This document shows, piece after piece, positions 1-8,121 of a DNA stretch of 21,543 nucleotides. The stretch comes from JBCCRH01 sp039208045 (GTDB taxonomy: Bacteria > Bacteroidota > Bacteroidia > Chitinophagales > Saprospiraceae). The first letter of the stretch is position 1, and each line of letters starts with the position of its first letter. Position numbers and translations under genes: made by a program. The DNA lies in contig JBCCRH010000043.1 of NCBI GenBank assembly GCA_039208045.1, positions 1 through 21,543 of the forward strand, given 5' to 3'. The notes beneath the pieces are model-generated. The model did no database searches, had not been told where the DNA came from, and saw nothing but the letters and a program-made list of their open reading frames with translations.

Positions 1-1305
1 AGTGGCCAATTTACGTTTGGCCGGAAGCCGACGGTGCCACGAGATCGGGAAATTACAATCACCTTTCGAATAGAAGGCACCGCTGAGGAGGGAGTAGACT
101 ACGAGCCACTGAATACTAAGGTGACTATTCCTCCTTTCGGGCCGAGAGTGACGGTACCGATCATTCCTATACCAGATAATTTGGAGGAAGGCTTAGAGTC
201 TATTCTATTGATTTATGAAAGCGACAATTGTGGGTGTATCATTGCGGATACGGCTACGCTTTTTCTGCTCGATCCCGATATTTCAGTACAAACGAGCTTT
301 GAGGAATTGGAGGCCTGTGCGGGCCAGGATTTTACGTTTGAGCCGGTCATTGATTTTGGGCGAGAACCGTTTTCCTTTCTTTGGAGCGATGGTTCTACAG
401 AAGAAACTTTGACCGTTAATATTGATGAGCCTTCTACCTTTGCCGTTACCATTATGGATGCTTGTGGAAATAGCGCTACAGCTACGACAACTATCAATCT
501 AAAGGAGCCGCCGAGCCTCACCATTGATGGCACCTACACTTGGTGTGAAGGGCGAGCACCCGAGCTAGCCCCCATTCTTTTACAGGGCCAAGCTCCGTGG
601 AATATTATTTATAGTGTTAATGATTCGTTGCAGCCAGAGATTACTGGTATTACCGAGTCGCCCTACTTACTGCCGCTCGATCAAGCGGGCACGTACGAGA
701 TCACTAGCTTTAGCGATGCTGCTTGCGAGGGTACGATCATGGGCGTCATCGAGGTATTGCCGATTCCCTTAGCGCTCGACTTTGAGGCTACCCTGCCCTC
801 TTGCCCCAATGCACCAGATGGTAGTATTCGACTATTTCCGGAAGGGGGCGTTAAGCCTTATGCTTTCGAATGGGATACGCTAGGGATCACCTCGGAAGAA
901 TTGCTCAATTTGCAGCCGGGGAGCTATGCGGTGACCGTTACCGATGCCGAAGGCTGTATTGTCATGGAAAGTATTACCCTTCCTAGCCCTGCCAATGCGG
1001 TTTGTGATCTTGACCTCGATGCTAATTTATTTGTCCCCAATGCTTTTTCGCCTAATAATGATGGATTTAATGATGAATTCACCATTTACCCTAACCCGCA
1101 GAGTATTATTCAAGAACTCTCTTATCAGATTTATGATCGCTGGGGCGGGCTGCGCTTTGAAACACCTACCTTCCCGCTGGGCAATACGGTTCTATGGCGG
1201 CCTGATACAAATGTACCTATTGGGGTGTACGTTTGTATTGTAAAAATCACGCTGGTGGATGGTACTAGTCAGTTGTTGGGGCAAGATGTGTTGTTGATTC
1301 GTTAA
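1..1305 (+). CDS. Partial T9SS-secreted surface protein, type B sorting domain (3' end of gene)
   Basis: The frame is open from the first base of the window, so this is the last 434 residues of a longer protein; the GTG at 34 is not a credible start. Residues about 10-90 resemble a Calx-beta-like segment (ITFRIEGTAEEGVDYEPL, then PDNLEEGLE). Next come PKD-like/Ig-like stretches with the WSDG...TVTIMDACGN type of pattern. One SprB-like repeat spans about 285-335 (SCPNAPDGSIRLFPEGG, then GSYAVTVTDAEGC). The last 92 residues form a gliding-motility-associated type B CTD (FVPNAFSPNNDGFNDEF, YDRWGG, GVYVCIVK). The protein is expected to be exported through the T9SS and displayed on the cell surface or shed; the type B CTD implies use of a PorP/SprF-like partner. 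The N-terminal function cannot be judged. The stop codon is one base before a palindromic element. Confidence 0.9.
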   Translation, partial: SGQFTFGRKPTVPRDREITITFRIEGTAEEGVDYEPLNTKVTIPPFGPRVTVPIIPIPDNLEEGLESILLIYESDNCGCIIADTATLFLLDPDISVQTSFEELEACAGQDFTFEPVIDFGREPFSFLWSDGSTEETLTVNIDEPSTFAVTIMDACGNSATATTTINLKEPPSLTIDGTYTWCEGRAPELAPILLQGQAPWNIIYSVNDSLQPEITGITESPYLLPLDQAGTYEITSFSDAACEGTIMGVIEVLPIPLALDFEATLPSCPNAPDGSIRLFPEGGVKPYAFEWDTLGITSEELLNLQPGSYAVTVTDAEGCIVMESITLPSPANAVCDLDLDANLFVPNAFSPNNDGFNDEFTIYPNPQSIIQELSYQIYDRWGGLRFETPTFPLGNTVLWRPDTNVPIGVYVCIVKITLVDGTSQLLGQDVLLIR

Positions 1306-1306
1306 G

Positions 1307-1467
1307 AGACTTGTTCCGCCAGTCATGAATGAGCGAAAGCGCAGCAAATTTTGTTTTGAACAAGGCGAAAAACGCAGACAATGCCTTAGTATTGGCGAGG
1401 CTTTTCAACGCAGTGCAAGACAAAATTTTGCCGCTTGTAGCCATTTGATGACTGGCGAAACAAGTCT
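1307..1467. mobile_element. MITE-like palindromic element, 161 bp, with 20-bp terminal inverted repeats
   Basis: The left end AGACTTGTTCCGCCAGTCAT (1307-1326) matches the reverse complement of the right end (1448-1467) at 19 of 20 positions. The symmetry continues inward: GCAGCAAATTTTGTTTT at 1341-1357 is mirrored by AGACAAAATTTTGCCGC near 1417-1433 with small gaps. The centre around 1380-1396 is also partly self-complementary, so the whole element could fold into one long imperfect hairpin. It encodes no transposase. It begins one base after the stop codon of the upstream gene, so it could also act as a transcription end signal. A target-site duplication is not obvious. It could be a non-autonomous transposon, or a REP-like element mobilised by a RAYT-type enzyme elsewhere. 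Confidence 0.7.
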
Positions 1468-1531
1468 TAATTAGCAACCTTAGCAAAAAGGTGTTGTCAT
1501 TGGTTTACTACTCTATCTAAAAAACAAACTA

Positions 1532-3223
1532 ATGTACACTAGCTTTACTACCCAATTATTGGTTGTTATTTACAGCCTGTTCCTTTGTTTTTCTATCCCT
1601 TTATCCGCACAGTCTACTATCCAATTTGTGGGAGCGCCAGCAGCTAAGGCGCACATCCAGCAAGTCATTAAGGAAGCCTACGTCCCTGGCATTTCCCTAT
1701 CTGTTATTGAGCAAGGCGAGCTTGCTTTTATGGAGGGTTTTGGGACAAAGAGCCTGGATACTGGAGGTGCGGTAGACCCCTATACCATTTTTGCGGCAGC
1801 ATCCTTAAGCAAACCGGTTTTTGCGTATGCCGTGATGCAACTGGTGGATGCAGGGCAGCTCGACTTAGATCGGCCACTGTACCAGTACCTTCCCTACCCC
1901 GATGCAGCAGAAGATGAACGCTACCAACAAATCACAGCGCGTATGCTGCTGAGTCATAGTGGGGGGTTCCCCAATTGGCGTAGAAGCAGGGCACTTTCTA
2001 TTTTATTTGATCCCGGTACAGCATTTCAATATTCTGGTGAGGGCTATGTCTATTTGATGAAAGTGGTTGAAAAAATTACAGGGAAAGACCTCAACACCTT
2101 TATGCAGGAGCGGGTATTCACCCCTTTGGGGATGCAACGCTCTAGCTATGTTTGGGAAGAGCGCTTTGAAGATAATTACGCCATCCCGCACACCAAACTT
2201 TATAAAACAGCAGGCCATCGTAAGCCCTCAAAGTCCAATACCGCTTACTCCCTACAAACCTGCTTGCATGACTTTACGCTATTCATGCAAGCACTACTAG
2301 AAGGAAAACACCTAAAACCAAGCACCCACCAACTGATGCTTCGACCGCAGGTAGAAGTAGAAACGAATGAACTGGGTACCGTTTCTTGGGGATTGGGAGT
2401 CGGCTTACAGGAAACTGATGCGGGGGTATCCCTTTGGCAATGGGGCGACAATGGCACCTTTCGGTGTTATATGCTGGCGTATCCTGCTTCTAAAACCGCT
2501 TTGGTTTACTTTACTAATAGTGCGATGGGGCAGAGTATTTGCGGCAGTTTGCTTGAAGGATTATTGGGAGGCACCTACCCTGCTGTGGTTTGGAATAATT
2601 ACTACACCTATAAGGCTCCCATTTTTAAGGCAACTAGGGGCATTCTGGATCATGGCATTCAAAAGGGGATGGCTGACTTTATGCACCCTTCTGGCGAACA
2701 CCAAGATACGAGCATCATTGAGGAGCAAACGATGAATAGGATAGGCTATCAACTCTTAAACTTGGATAAACGGGCAGAAGCGCTGCAAATCTTCCAATGG
2801 AACCTGAAAGCCTACCCCAACTCTCCTAATGCATATGATAGCTATGCCGAAGCACTATTAATGGATGGACAGCAGCAGGAAGCAGCTGCCTATTATGCAA
2901 AATCCATAGCGATGGGTTCGGATAACCCTACCGCTGTTACCATCAGTGAAAATCTGAAGAGTCGCTATGCGGTAGGCAATACTACCTTTGAGCTCAATAG
3001 CTACCAGCTGGCTAGTAGTGTTTTTCTAGCGGGCTCTTTCAACGATTGGAATACCCTGAGCCATCCTTGCATTTTTAAAAATGGAAAGTGGATTTGTCGG
3101 GTGCAGTTAGAGCCGGGTACCTATGAGTATAAGTTTTTGGTAAATGGCGTTTGGATTCCCGATCCCGATAATCCGGAGCGGAAGGCTGAGCGACCTTATA
3201 ATTCGATTCTTGTTGTCGAATAA
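1532..3223 (+). CDS. Secreted serine hydrolase (beta-lactamase/transpeptidase-like) with TPR and CBM48-like C-terminus
   Basis: 563 residues. A signal peptide (hydrophobic 8-24, cleavage near LSAQS) is followed by a class C beta-lactamase/DD-peptidase fold at about 35-345. The SxxK motif is S91-L-S-K94 with S91 the expected nucleophile. The second motif is Y167-S-G where YxN is usual. The third-motif region reads WQWGDNG (302-308), where I would expect a His one residue before WG. Residues 398-462 look like TPR helices (GYQLLNLDKRAEALQIF, then AYDSYAEALLMDG). Residues 490-563 resemble a CBM48/AMPK glycogen-binding fold (FLAGSFNDWN, YEYKFLVNGVW, PDPDNP). Substrate is unknown: an esterase, D-amino-acid peptidase or peptide hydrolase are possible, and the CBM-like end suggests glycan contact. 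The ATG at 1532 is chosen because it starts the signal peptide. The gene converges with the next, leaving four bases between stop codons. Confidence 0.9.
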   Translation: MYTSFTTQLLVVIYSLFLCFSIPLSAQSTIQFVGAPAAKAHIQQVIKEAYVPGISLSVIEQGELAFMEGFGTKSLDTGGAVDPYTIFAAASLSKPVFAYAVMQLVDAGQLDLDRPLYQYLPYPDAAEDERYQQITARMLLSHSGGFPNWRRSRALSILFDPGTAFQYSGEGYVYLMKVVEKITGKDLNTFMQERVFTPLGMQRSSYVWEERFEDNYAIPHTKLYKTAGHRKPSKSNTAYSLQTCLHDFTLFMQALLEGKHLKPSTHQLMLRPQVEVETNELGTVSWGLGVGLQETDAGVSLWQWGDNGTFRCYMLAYPASKTALVYFTNSAMGQSICGSLLEGLLGGTYPAVVWNNYYTYKAPIFKATRGILDHGIQKGMADFMHPSGEHQDTSIIEEQTMNRIGYQLLNLDKRAEALQIFQWNLKAYPNSPNAYDSYAEALLMDGQQQEAAAYYAKSIAMGSDNPTAVTISENLKSRYAVGNTTFELNSYQLASSVFLAGSFNDWNTLSHPCIFKNGKWICRVQLEPGTYEYKFLVNGVWIPDPDNPERKAERPYNSILVVE

Positions 3224-3227
3224 GAAC

Positions 3228-3593
3228 TTAGAGCCCAGGAAAAAAGGCATCTGGATAATGCTTCAGCTGGTGTTGTCCATTTGCCTTCCAACGCACGCCG
3301 ATAATATCAAAGCGCACCTCCCAATCATGGCCAATGTGCTCCATATATACGGAGGCCGCTTCCGCTAAATACTGCTCTTGCCTTTTGGTCACAAAGTCCT
3401 CGGGCAAGCCAAAGGCTAGGTTACTCCGCGTTTTCACCTCTACAAAGACTAAGACGTCGCCTTCTTTCGCTATAATATCGACTTCTGCTCGGCTGTAGCG
3501 CCAGTTTTGTTCTAAAAGCGTATAGCCTTTCGCTTGCAAGTAGCTTGCGGCGAAGGCTTCCCCTGCTTGACCAACTTCATTATGCTTTGCCAT
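3228..3593 (-). CDS. yraN: YraN/UPF0102 family protein, PD-(D/E)XK nuclease-like fold
   Basis: 121 residues, a normal length for this family. It shows the family pattern in order: GQAGEAFAASYLQAKGY near the N-terminus, an N-W-R segment at 30-32, E37-V-D39, the E52-V-K54 of the VFVEVKTR stretch, and RFDII at 94-98. D39, E52 and K54 are arranged as in PD-(D/E)XK nucleases, so a cytoplasmic role in DNA metabolism is often proposed for the family, but the substrate is not established. There is no signal peptide. The gene is a lone - strand gene. Its stop is four bases from that of the convergent serine hydrolase, with no room for separate terminators. A terminator-like hairpin lies just upstream of the start, so readthrough from the HYR gene appears blocked. 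No clear promoter was found. Confidence 0.93.
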   Translation of the reverse strand: MAKHNEVGQAGEAFAASYLQAKGYTLLEQNWRYSRAEVDIIAKEGDVLVFVEVKTRSNLAFGLPEDFVTKRQEQYLAEAASVYMEHIGHDWEVRFDIIGVRWKANGQHQLKHYPDAFFPGL

Positions 3594-3602
3594 TTGGTTG
3601 TA

Positions 3603-3640
3603 ATTAAAAGAGCCTCTTCGCTATTACTAACGAAAGAGGC
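3603..3640 (-). terminator. Terminator-like hairpin of the TTGGGAYGGCC family (copy A)
   Basis: On the - strand the arms GCCTCTTTCG and CGAAGAGGC pair around a ten-base loop with one bulged base, and a TCTTTTAATT tail follows. The conserved 11-mer TTGGGACGGCC (3638-3648) runs into the left arm. It lies between the HYR gene and yraN and may be a second-line terminator for the former. Confidence 0.55.
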
Positions 3641-3809
3641 CGTCCCAAAGTACATTCGAATTCATTCAAGAGAATGAACTGCTTTTGCTTGAATTTATAA
3701 CCAATTGCTAAAAAATACCGAAACACATAGTTCTTTATTTTTGGCCCCGAGGGCCTTTCAAACAGCATCCGAAGGAGATGGAAGATAATATAGTTTTTAC
3801 AACTTTTTT

Positions 3810-3839
3810 AAAAAAGGGGCTCCCTTGTGGGATACCCCT
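3810..3839 (-). terminator. Rho-independent terminator of the HYR/dockerin gene
   Basis: On the - strand AGGGG-(TA)-TCCC, an ACAA loop, then GGGA-(G)-CCCCT form a GC-rich stem followed directly by a run of T. It begins about 25 bases after the stop codon at 3864, the expected place for terminating that gene. Confidence 0.8.
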
Positions 3840-3863
3840 GGCTAAAATATTTGAAGTACGTCT

Positions 3864-6800
3864 TTATTTCATCAATACCATTTTCCTACTCACCTCAGCA
3901 GTCTCCGTTTTAATTTTGTAGTAGTAGACCCCATTGGCAGGCAAGTCTTCTTCTCGAATTTCGATCATATGCTTTCCTCTAGTGTATTGTCCGTCGCGGG
4001 TAAGTACTAGTTGCCCCGCTGCGTTCATTACTGAAAAATGGATAAAGCTATCGTCCTGTAGTTCGAAGAGGATGCTAGTGACCTCACGGAATGGGTTGGG
4101 GTAGTTTTGGTCTACCATCAGCGACTCCGTCATGAGGGGATTTGGGTTGTATACAAAATCCAATACGACATCGGCGGGCTTTGAGGTCAAGGTGTAGGCT
4201 TCTGATTGGGTTCGGGAGGAACTTACGTAGAAGACTTCCTTGGTTTTAGCAAACTGCCGTGCCCGCACTTTTAGGCTGAATAGCACCGTGTTATCATATT
4301 CAGTTACGGCGTTCAGCGCGCCCCAGCTTGCCGTGAAGTAACCATCGGCAAAATTTTCAAAGTTAAAGTTGCTCAAGTTCATTTCGGGAATGGCCTCGCT
4401 GGGGTATAGGTCCAGTAATTCTATGCGATCCAAGTCAAACTGCATCGTAAATTGAAAGCCCAAAAACTCGCTCAAATTCGCTACTGTAATATCCACTACC
4501 TCTATTTCTCCTGCATTGATCGCAAAATCCTCCATCGTTAGATTTAGCTCGCTATCGGGATCGCGATCAATAACTTCGGCAAGCATATTCGGGACAGCTG
4601 TCTGATCCACGTCGCCTACTTTTACGCCTACAAAATCGATTAGTAAATCATCAAGATCGAAATTGCTGATATTTAGTGCCTCTGGGAATTCTTCCAAAAA
4701 AGGATTAGAAGGATCTGGGAATTCGTAGTTGCCATCAATAAATCGCCAAGAGGTGTTGCCATTAGGAAAACTATCTTCTATACTCAGTATTAATCGCCGT
4801 AGTACCACTAAATCTCCAATGGAAACCGACCCCGACCGATCCACATCTGCTGCGATCATTTTGTAGGGCGTATCCAATGGAATGAGTCCCAGGATATGCT
4901 TGGTAATGAGGATCAAGTCCAAGGTATTAATTCCATTTAGAATATCATCATTCTTTTGCGGTACCACCGTAAAGTTGAGTCCAAATGGAATATCAAAGAA
5001 TTCAAAGGCACCATCTATACCAGTAAGCATCTGCGTGGTATCACCATCTAGTGTAACTTGTACTTCTTCTACTGTTTCTCCATACTCTGTAACGATGCTT
5101 CCTGCTACCATACCCGATGCACTGGGGGCGGGGCAAGTGCCTAAATTATCCTGTACTACCACATAAGTCACGCAATAATCGCTATTTCCAAGCTCATCTG
5201 TTAGCCACAGCTCCACAAACTGCGTACCCACATCGGCACAGTCAAAAGTTACCATGGTAGAAGAAGCTGGAATATTGGAGGGCACTGAAGGATCGGGTGT
5301 TACGCGTATAGTTTGTAAAATATCTTCATCAGCGGAGCAGTTATCAAAGCCCCCTCCATTAAAGGCAGCGGCATCTACCATTGCCATCATTTCTCCCGTA
5401 CTCATGGGGGTAAGGTTGACCGATAGCCCCACAATACAGATCGCCGCAGGGGCAGTCTGGTCTTCTACTAAAATCGTTACTTCACAAGAAGATGTATTGC
5501 CACATCGATCAGATACATTATAGGTCACCACCGTCTCCCCTAGCGGGTAGGTGCCACTGGCATTAGCACCACCACCATTACCGAAAGGTGAATTATTGGT
5601 AATGAGCAAGCTGGTACTGCAATCATCAGCAACTAGGGACTCTAGCGTCACATTGGCTGTTTGACAGTCGGAACCTACCGCCGCTACTACATCTGATGGA
5701 CAAGTCAATACTGGTGGGGTATCATCTTCTACCTTTAGTATCTGTGTATAAGACCAGCGCCCTCCATTTTCTGGATATTCGGGCTCGTATCGACACCAGT
5801 CTAGTACCGTCCAAGTGCGAAGCACTTTGTAGCAGGCAGGAAAAGAAATTTCAAATACATTATCCTCATAATTGAAGCTCACTAGGCCGCAAGCATCCCC
5901 CAATATTTGGGGCTCTCTAAATGCTTCTGGTATATCTTCTGGATCGACTGAGGCGCCACAAGTAAACACGGTATAGTCTTCTGGCCATACGATCATGTCC
6001 TCATTGAATGGATTCATATTAACGATGTCAATCGTCTGCGAGCACACCGCTGTCTGTCCAGAAAAATCCGTTGCTCTGAATGTTCGGATGATGGTTCCCA
6101 AATTACATTCATCAATAACTATTGCTTCTGTAGAATCGATGGTGAATCCACAGTTGTCCACCACTACCGGGGAGCCAAAGATGGACAGATCTGAATAATC
6201 GTCTCGGCAATCGATCGTACGATCAGCGGGGCATTGTGTAAATACGGGGAAGAGCTTATCCTGCACCTGTACCTGCACCATACACTCCGTAAAATGGCCA
6301 AATAAGTCTCCTCCTATAATTTCGCGAGTAGGTTCTACAGGGCCATCGCCTGGGTCAATTTCGTATACACGCAGGAGTACGCGGATGGAATCTTCCGTCT
6401 CATCACAGCAGAATAGTACTTGATCATCAAACCACTCCTGGAAGCCGTCGATATCATCTGAATCATCTCCATTGCCTAGCTCACAGCTCCCCGTTACCAT
6501 TCTTCGAGCTTTGAAAAATAGCTGCGTAGCACAGTTATCAGAACTTCCCGCATCAAAGGTAATAGCATCCACCTGCCCCAAGCCAGTACCTGGTAAGGAT
6601 ATAATCGTTTGGTCTTCACATACGGCCACGGGTGCCTCTTCATCTACTACAGAAACCATTGATGTACAAATGGAGGTGTTACCACATTCATCTAAAGCGG
6701 TATAGGTAATAATATGTGAACCCACAGGCACTACCGGATGTGGCCCAAGACCTACTGCACCATAGGAGGTAGTAACAAAGAAAGCAGCGTTAGGGTCACA

Positions 6801-7853
6801 ATTATCCAATAGCTCTGGTTCCAATAGATTGACCGTCGTGGAGCAATTCCCTGGCTGCGTCTCTACCACAAAATCATCAGGACAAGTAATACTAGGTGGC
6901 GTCTGATCCATCACTCGAATCATTTGAGTGCCTGTAATAGTCGCATTATTGCAAGTCTCTGAAATCGTCCAGGTGCGTGTAATTTCGTATTCCGTACTAC
7001 CGCAAGTAAATACAATAGCATCAACAGGATTGATAATTAGATTACAAAAATCGCCGCTTTCCAAAGGAAGTCCATCCAGCATGGGCACCCCTGTATCGGC
7101 AGGATCGGTCATAGGATTTTCGCAAGAAACATCCATATTTGGAGGGAAAACAATATCCCCTAAGTCAATTCGAGTAAGGACAATAGGTTGGGCACAAGTC
7201 GCTAAATTGCCCGAGGCATCCTGCACTACCCAGGTGCGCTCCACCACATAGCCATTTACATTCATGCAATCCAAACTATCGATAAAGTCAGAATAAAAAA
7301 TTGAAGGAGCAGGATCACAACTATCATTAATAGTAGGAACTCCTACAGCCACTATGCTTGTATCAGCATTACAGTTGATAAAAGTGCTAGTACATTCAAT
7401 GGTTGGTGGCATATTATCTACCAGACGGATGGCTCCAATACAAGAAATAGAGGTACTCACATCCGTTACGGTCACCTCCAGAATAGTGTTGATGAAAGCG
7501 GAAGCATCAAAAGTAGCTACCGTTTGAGCATCCGCTAAACTATTGCCATCCATATCCCTAACGGTCACTTGCTTAAGGCCGTCGCACATGGTAGCGTCCA
7601 TATCGAGGACTTCTTCTGCAAGAATTACTGCTTGGCAGCTGTTGTTTACCGCTAATTCGAGTGGATTATCTACTGTCCCTCTACAGACGATGCTAGTACA
7701 TTGTGCCTGAGCGGTTTGCCAAGCTAGGCCAAGCAGTAAGCTGAGTACCAAGCTTACTCGGCACCAATGGTGAACGTTCCACTTTTTGGGAACCGCCAAT
7801 ACGCCACTCATAGAGGCGTACCGCAGATGGAAGTGCTTAGAAAAGTGTTTCAT
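3864..7853 (-). CDS. Large secreted HYR-domain protein with dockerin-like and cohesin-like modules and type A T9SS CTD
   Basis: 1329 residues from the ATG at 7853. The open frame runs on upstream to a TTG at 7961, but only the 7853 start (MKHFSKHF) puts the hydrophobic core VSLVLSLLLGLAW at 33-45 and AQA cleavage near 50; the ATG at 7811 is an alternative. The first 900 residues are Cys-rich beta-sandwich repeats including two HYR-type domains (about 315-405 and 711-799; TPPSITCP...ALDECGNTS and TPPVLTCP...VSDRCGNTS). Residues 969-1025 form a dockerin-like pair: a degenerate first loop (NGINTLDLILITKHILG) and a canonical calcium loop D1003-V-D1005-R-S1007-G-S-V-S-I-G-D1014. A cohesin-like domain follows (about 1101-1199; GFQFTMQFDLDRIELLDL, then FTASWGA). 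Residues 1247-1329 are a type A CTD (NYPNPF, then GVYYYKIKT and MVLMK). Likely a surface or extracellular adhesin or scaffold. Confidence 0.9.
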   Translation of the reverse strand: MKHFSKHFHLRYASMSGVLAVPKKWNVHHWCRVSLVLSLLLGLAWQTAQAQCTSIVCRGTVDNPLELAVNNSCQAVILAEEVLDMDATMCDGLKQVTVRDMDGNSLADAQTVATFDASAFINTILEVTVTDVSTSISCIGAIRLVDNMPPTIECTSTFINCNADTSIVAVGVPTINDSCDPAPSIFYSDFIDSLDCMNVNGYVVERTWVVQDASGNLATCAQPIVLTRIDLGDIVFPPNMDVSCENPMTDPADTGVPMLDGLPLESGDFCNLIINPVDAIVFTCGSTEYEITRTWTISETCNNATITGTQMIRVMDQTPPSITCPDDFVVETQPGNCSTTVNLLEPELLDNCDPNAAFFVTTSYGAVGLGPHPVVPVGSHIITYTALDECGNTSICTSMVSVVDEEAPVAVCEDQTIISLPGTGLGQVDAITFDAGSSDNCATQLFFKARRMVTGSCELGNGDDSDDIDGFQEWFDDQVLFCCDETEDSIRVLLRVYEIDPGDGPVEPTREIIGGDLFGHFTECMVQVQVQDKLFPVFTQCPADRTIDCRDDYSDLSIFGSPVVVDNCGFTIDSTEAIVIDECNLGTIIRTFRATDFSGQTAVCSQTIDIVNMNPFNEDMIVWPEDYTVFTCGASVDPEDIPEAFREPQILGDACGLVSFNYEDNVFEISFPACYKVLRTWTVLDWCRYEPEYPENGGRWSYTQILKVEDDTPPVLTCPSDVVAAVGSDCQTANVTLESLVADDCSTSLLITNNSPFGNGGGANASGTYPLGETVVTYNVSDRCGNTSSCEVTILVEDQTAPAAICIVGLSVNLTPMSTGEMMAMVDAAAFNGGGFDNCSADEDILQTIRVTPDPSVPSNIPASSTMVTFDCADVGTQFVELWLTDELGNSDYCVTYVVVQDNLGTCPAPSASGMVAGSIVTEYGETVEEVQVTLDGDTTQMLTGIDGAFEFFDIPFGLNFTVVPQKNDDILNGINTLDLILITKHILGLIPLDTPYKMIAADVDRSGSVSIGDLVVLRRLILSIEDSFPNGNTSWRFIDGNYEFPDPSNPFLEEFPEALNISNFDLDDLLIDFVGVKVGDVDQTAVPNMLAEVIDRDPDSELNLTMEDFAINAGEIEVVDITVANLSEFLGFQFTMQFDLDRIELLDLYPSEAIPEMNLSNFNFENFADGYFTASWGALNAVTEYDNTVLFSLKVRARQFAKTKEVFYVSSSRTQSEAYTLTSKPADVVLDFVYNPNPLMTESLMVDQNYPNPFREVTSILFELQDDSFIHFSVMNAAGQLVLTRDGQYTRGKHMIEIREEDLPANGVYYYKIKTETAEVSRKMVLMK

Positions 7854-8121
7854 GGTTGATGTAGTTGAATGATTATCGAATAAAAGTTTGTTCTCTGGAC
7901 ATACCTTTCCCTGTTTGGTACTGTACATTTGTACCAAGCCACTTGCATCTTTTACAAGCAATACAGAGAATCTGATAGTATTTTATTTACATATGACAAA
8001 AAACCGTGCCAAACTTTGAGCAAAGGCACAAAACCAGAGACTGAATCATCATAATCAACTAACAATCAGTAAACTAAACAAAAAATTGTTTTTATATAAA
8101 AGAAGTACTTGGTAGGATCGA
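7854..8121 (-). promoter_or_regulatory. Leader and promoter region of the HYR/dockerin gene
   Basis: 268 bases with no gene. About 60-85 bases before the chosen ATG, TTGGTAC (7915-7921) and GTACCAA (7931-7937) form a perfect 7-bp inverted repeat with a nine-base spacer, which could be an mRNA leader hairpin or an operator. Candidate -7 boxes such as TGCCTTTG near 8021-8028 miss the TAnnTTTG consensus by one base and lack a well-spaced TTTG, so the promoter position is unresolved. Confidence 0.35.

Larger units (their letters stand above)
3594..3863. other. Intergenic region between yraN and the HYR/dockerin gene
   Basis: 270 bases with no credible gene. It holds two - strand terminator-like hairpins (listed separately), a perfect 7-bp hairpin TTCATTC-AAGA-GAATGAA around 3660-3680, and a GC-rich GGCCC-CGA-GGGCC hairpin at 3743-3755. 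The promoter of yraN should lie here, but no good TAnnTTTG match is visible. Confidence 0.5.

Noticed and set aside
1265..1486. 73-codon - strand open frame over the palindromic element
   Set aside because: It overlaps the 3' end of the upstream gene and is fully explained by the inverted-repeat element; no known protein features.
2367..2735. 122-codon + strand open frame inside the serine hydrolase
   Set aside because: Another frame of a well-supported gene; Trp/Leu-rich composition typical of a shadow frame.
3743..3755. GGCCC-CGA-GGGCC hairpin as a terminator
   Set aside because: The stem is only 5 bp and the T tract is on the wrong side for both strands or too short.
7854..7961. Extension of the HYR protein to the TTG at 7961
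   Set aside because: The added 36 residues precede the signal peptide, start at a weak codon and overlap a leader-type palindrome.
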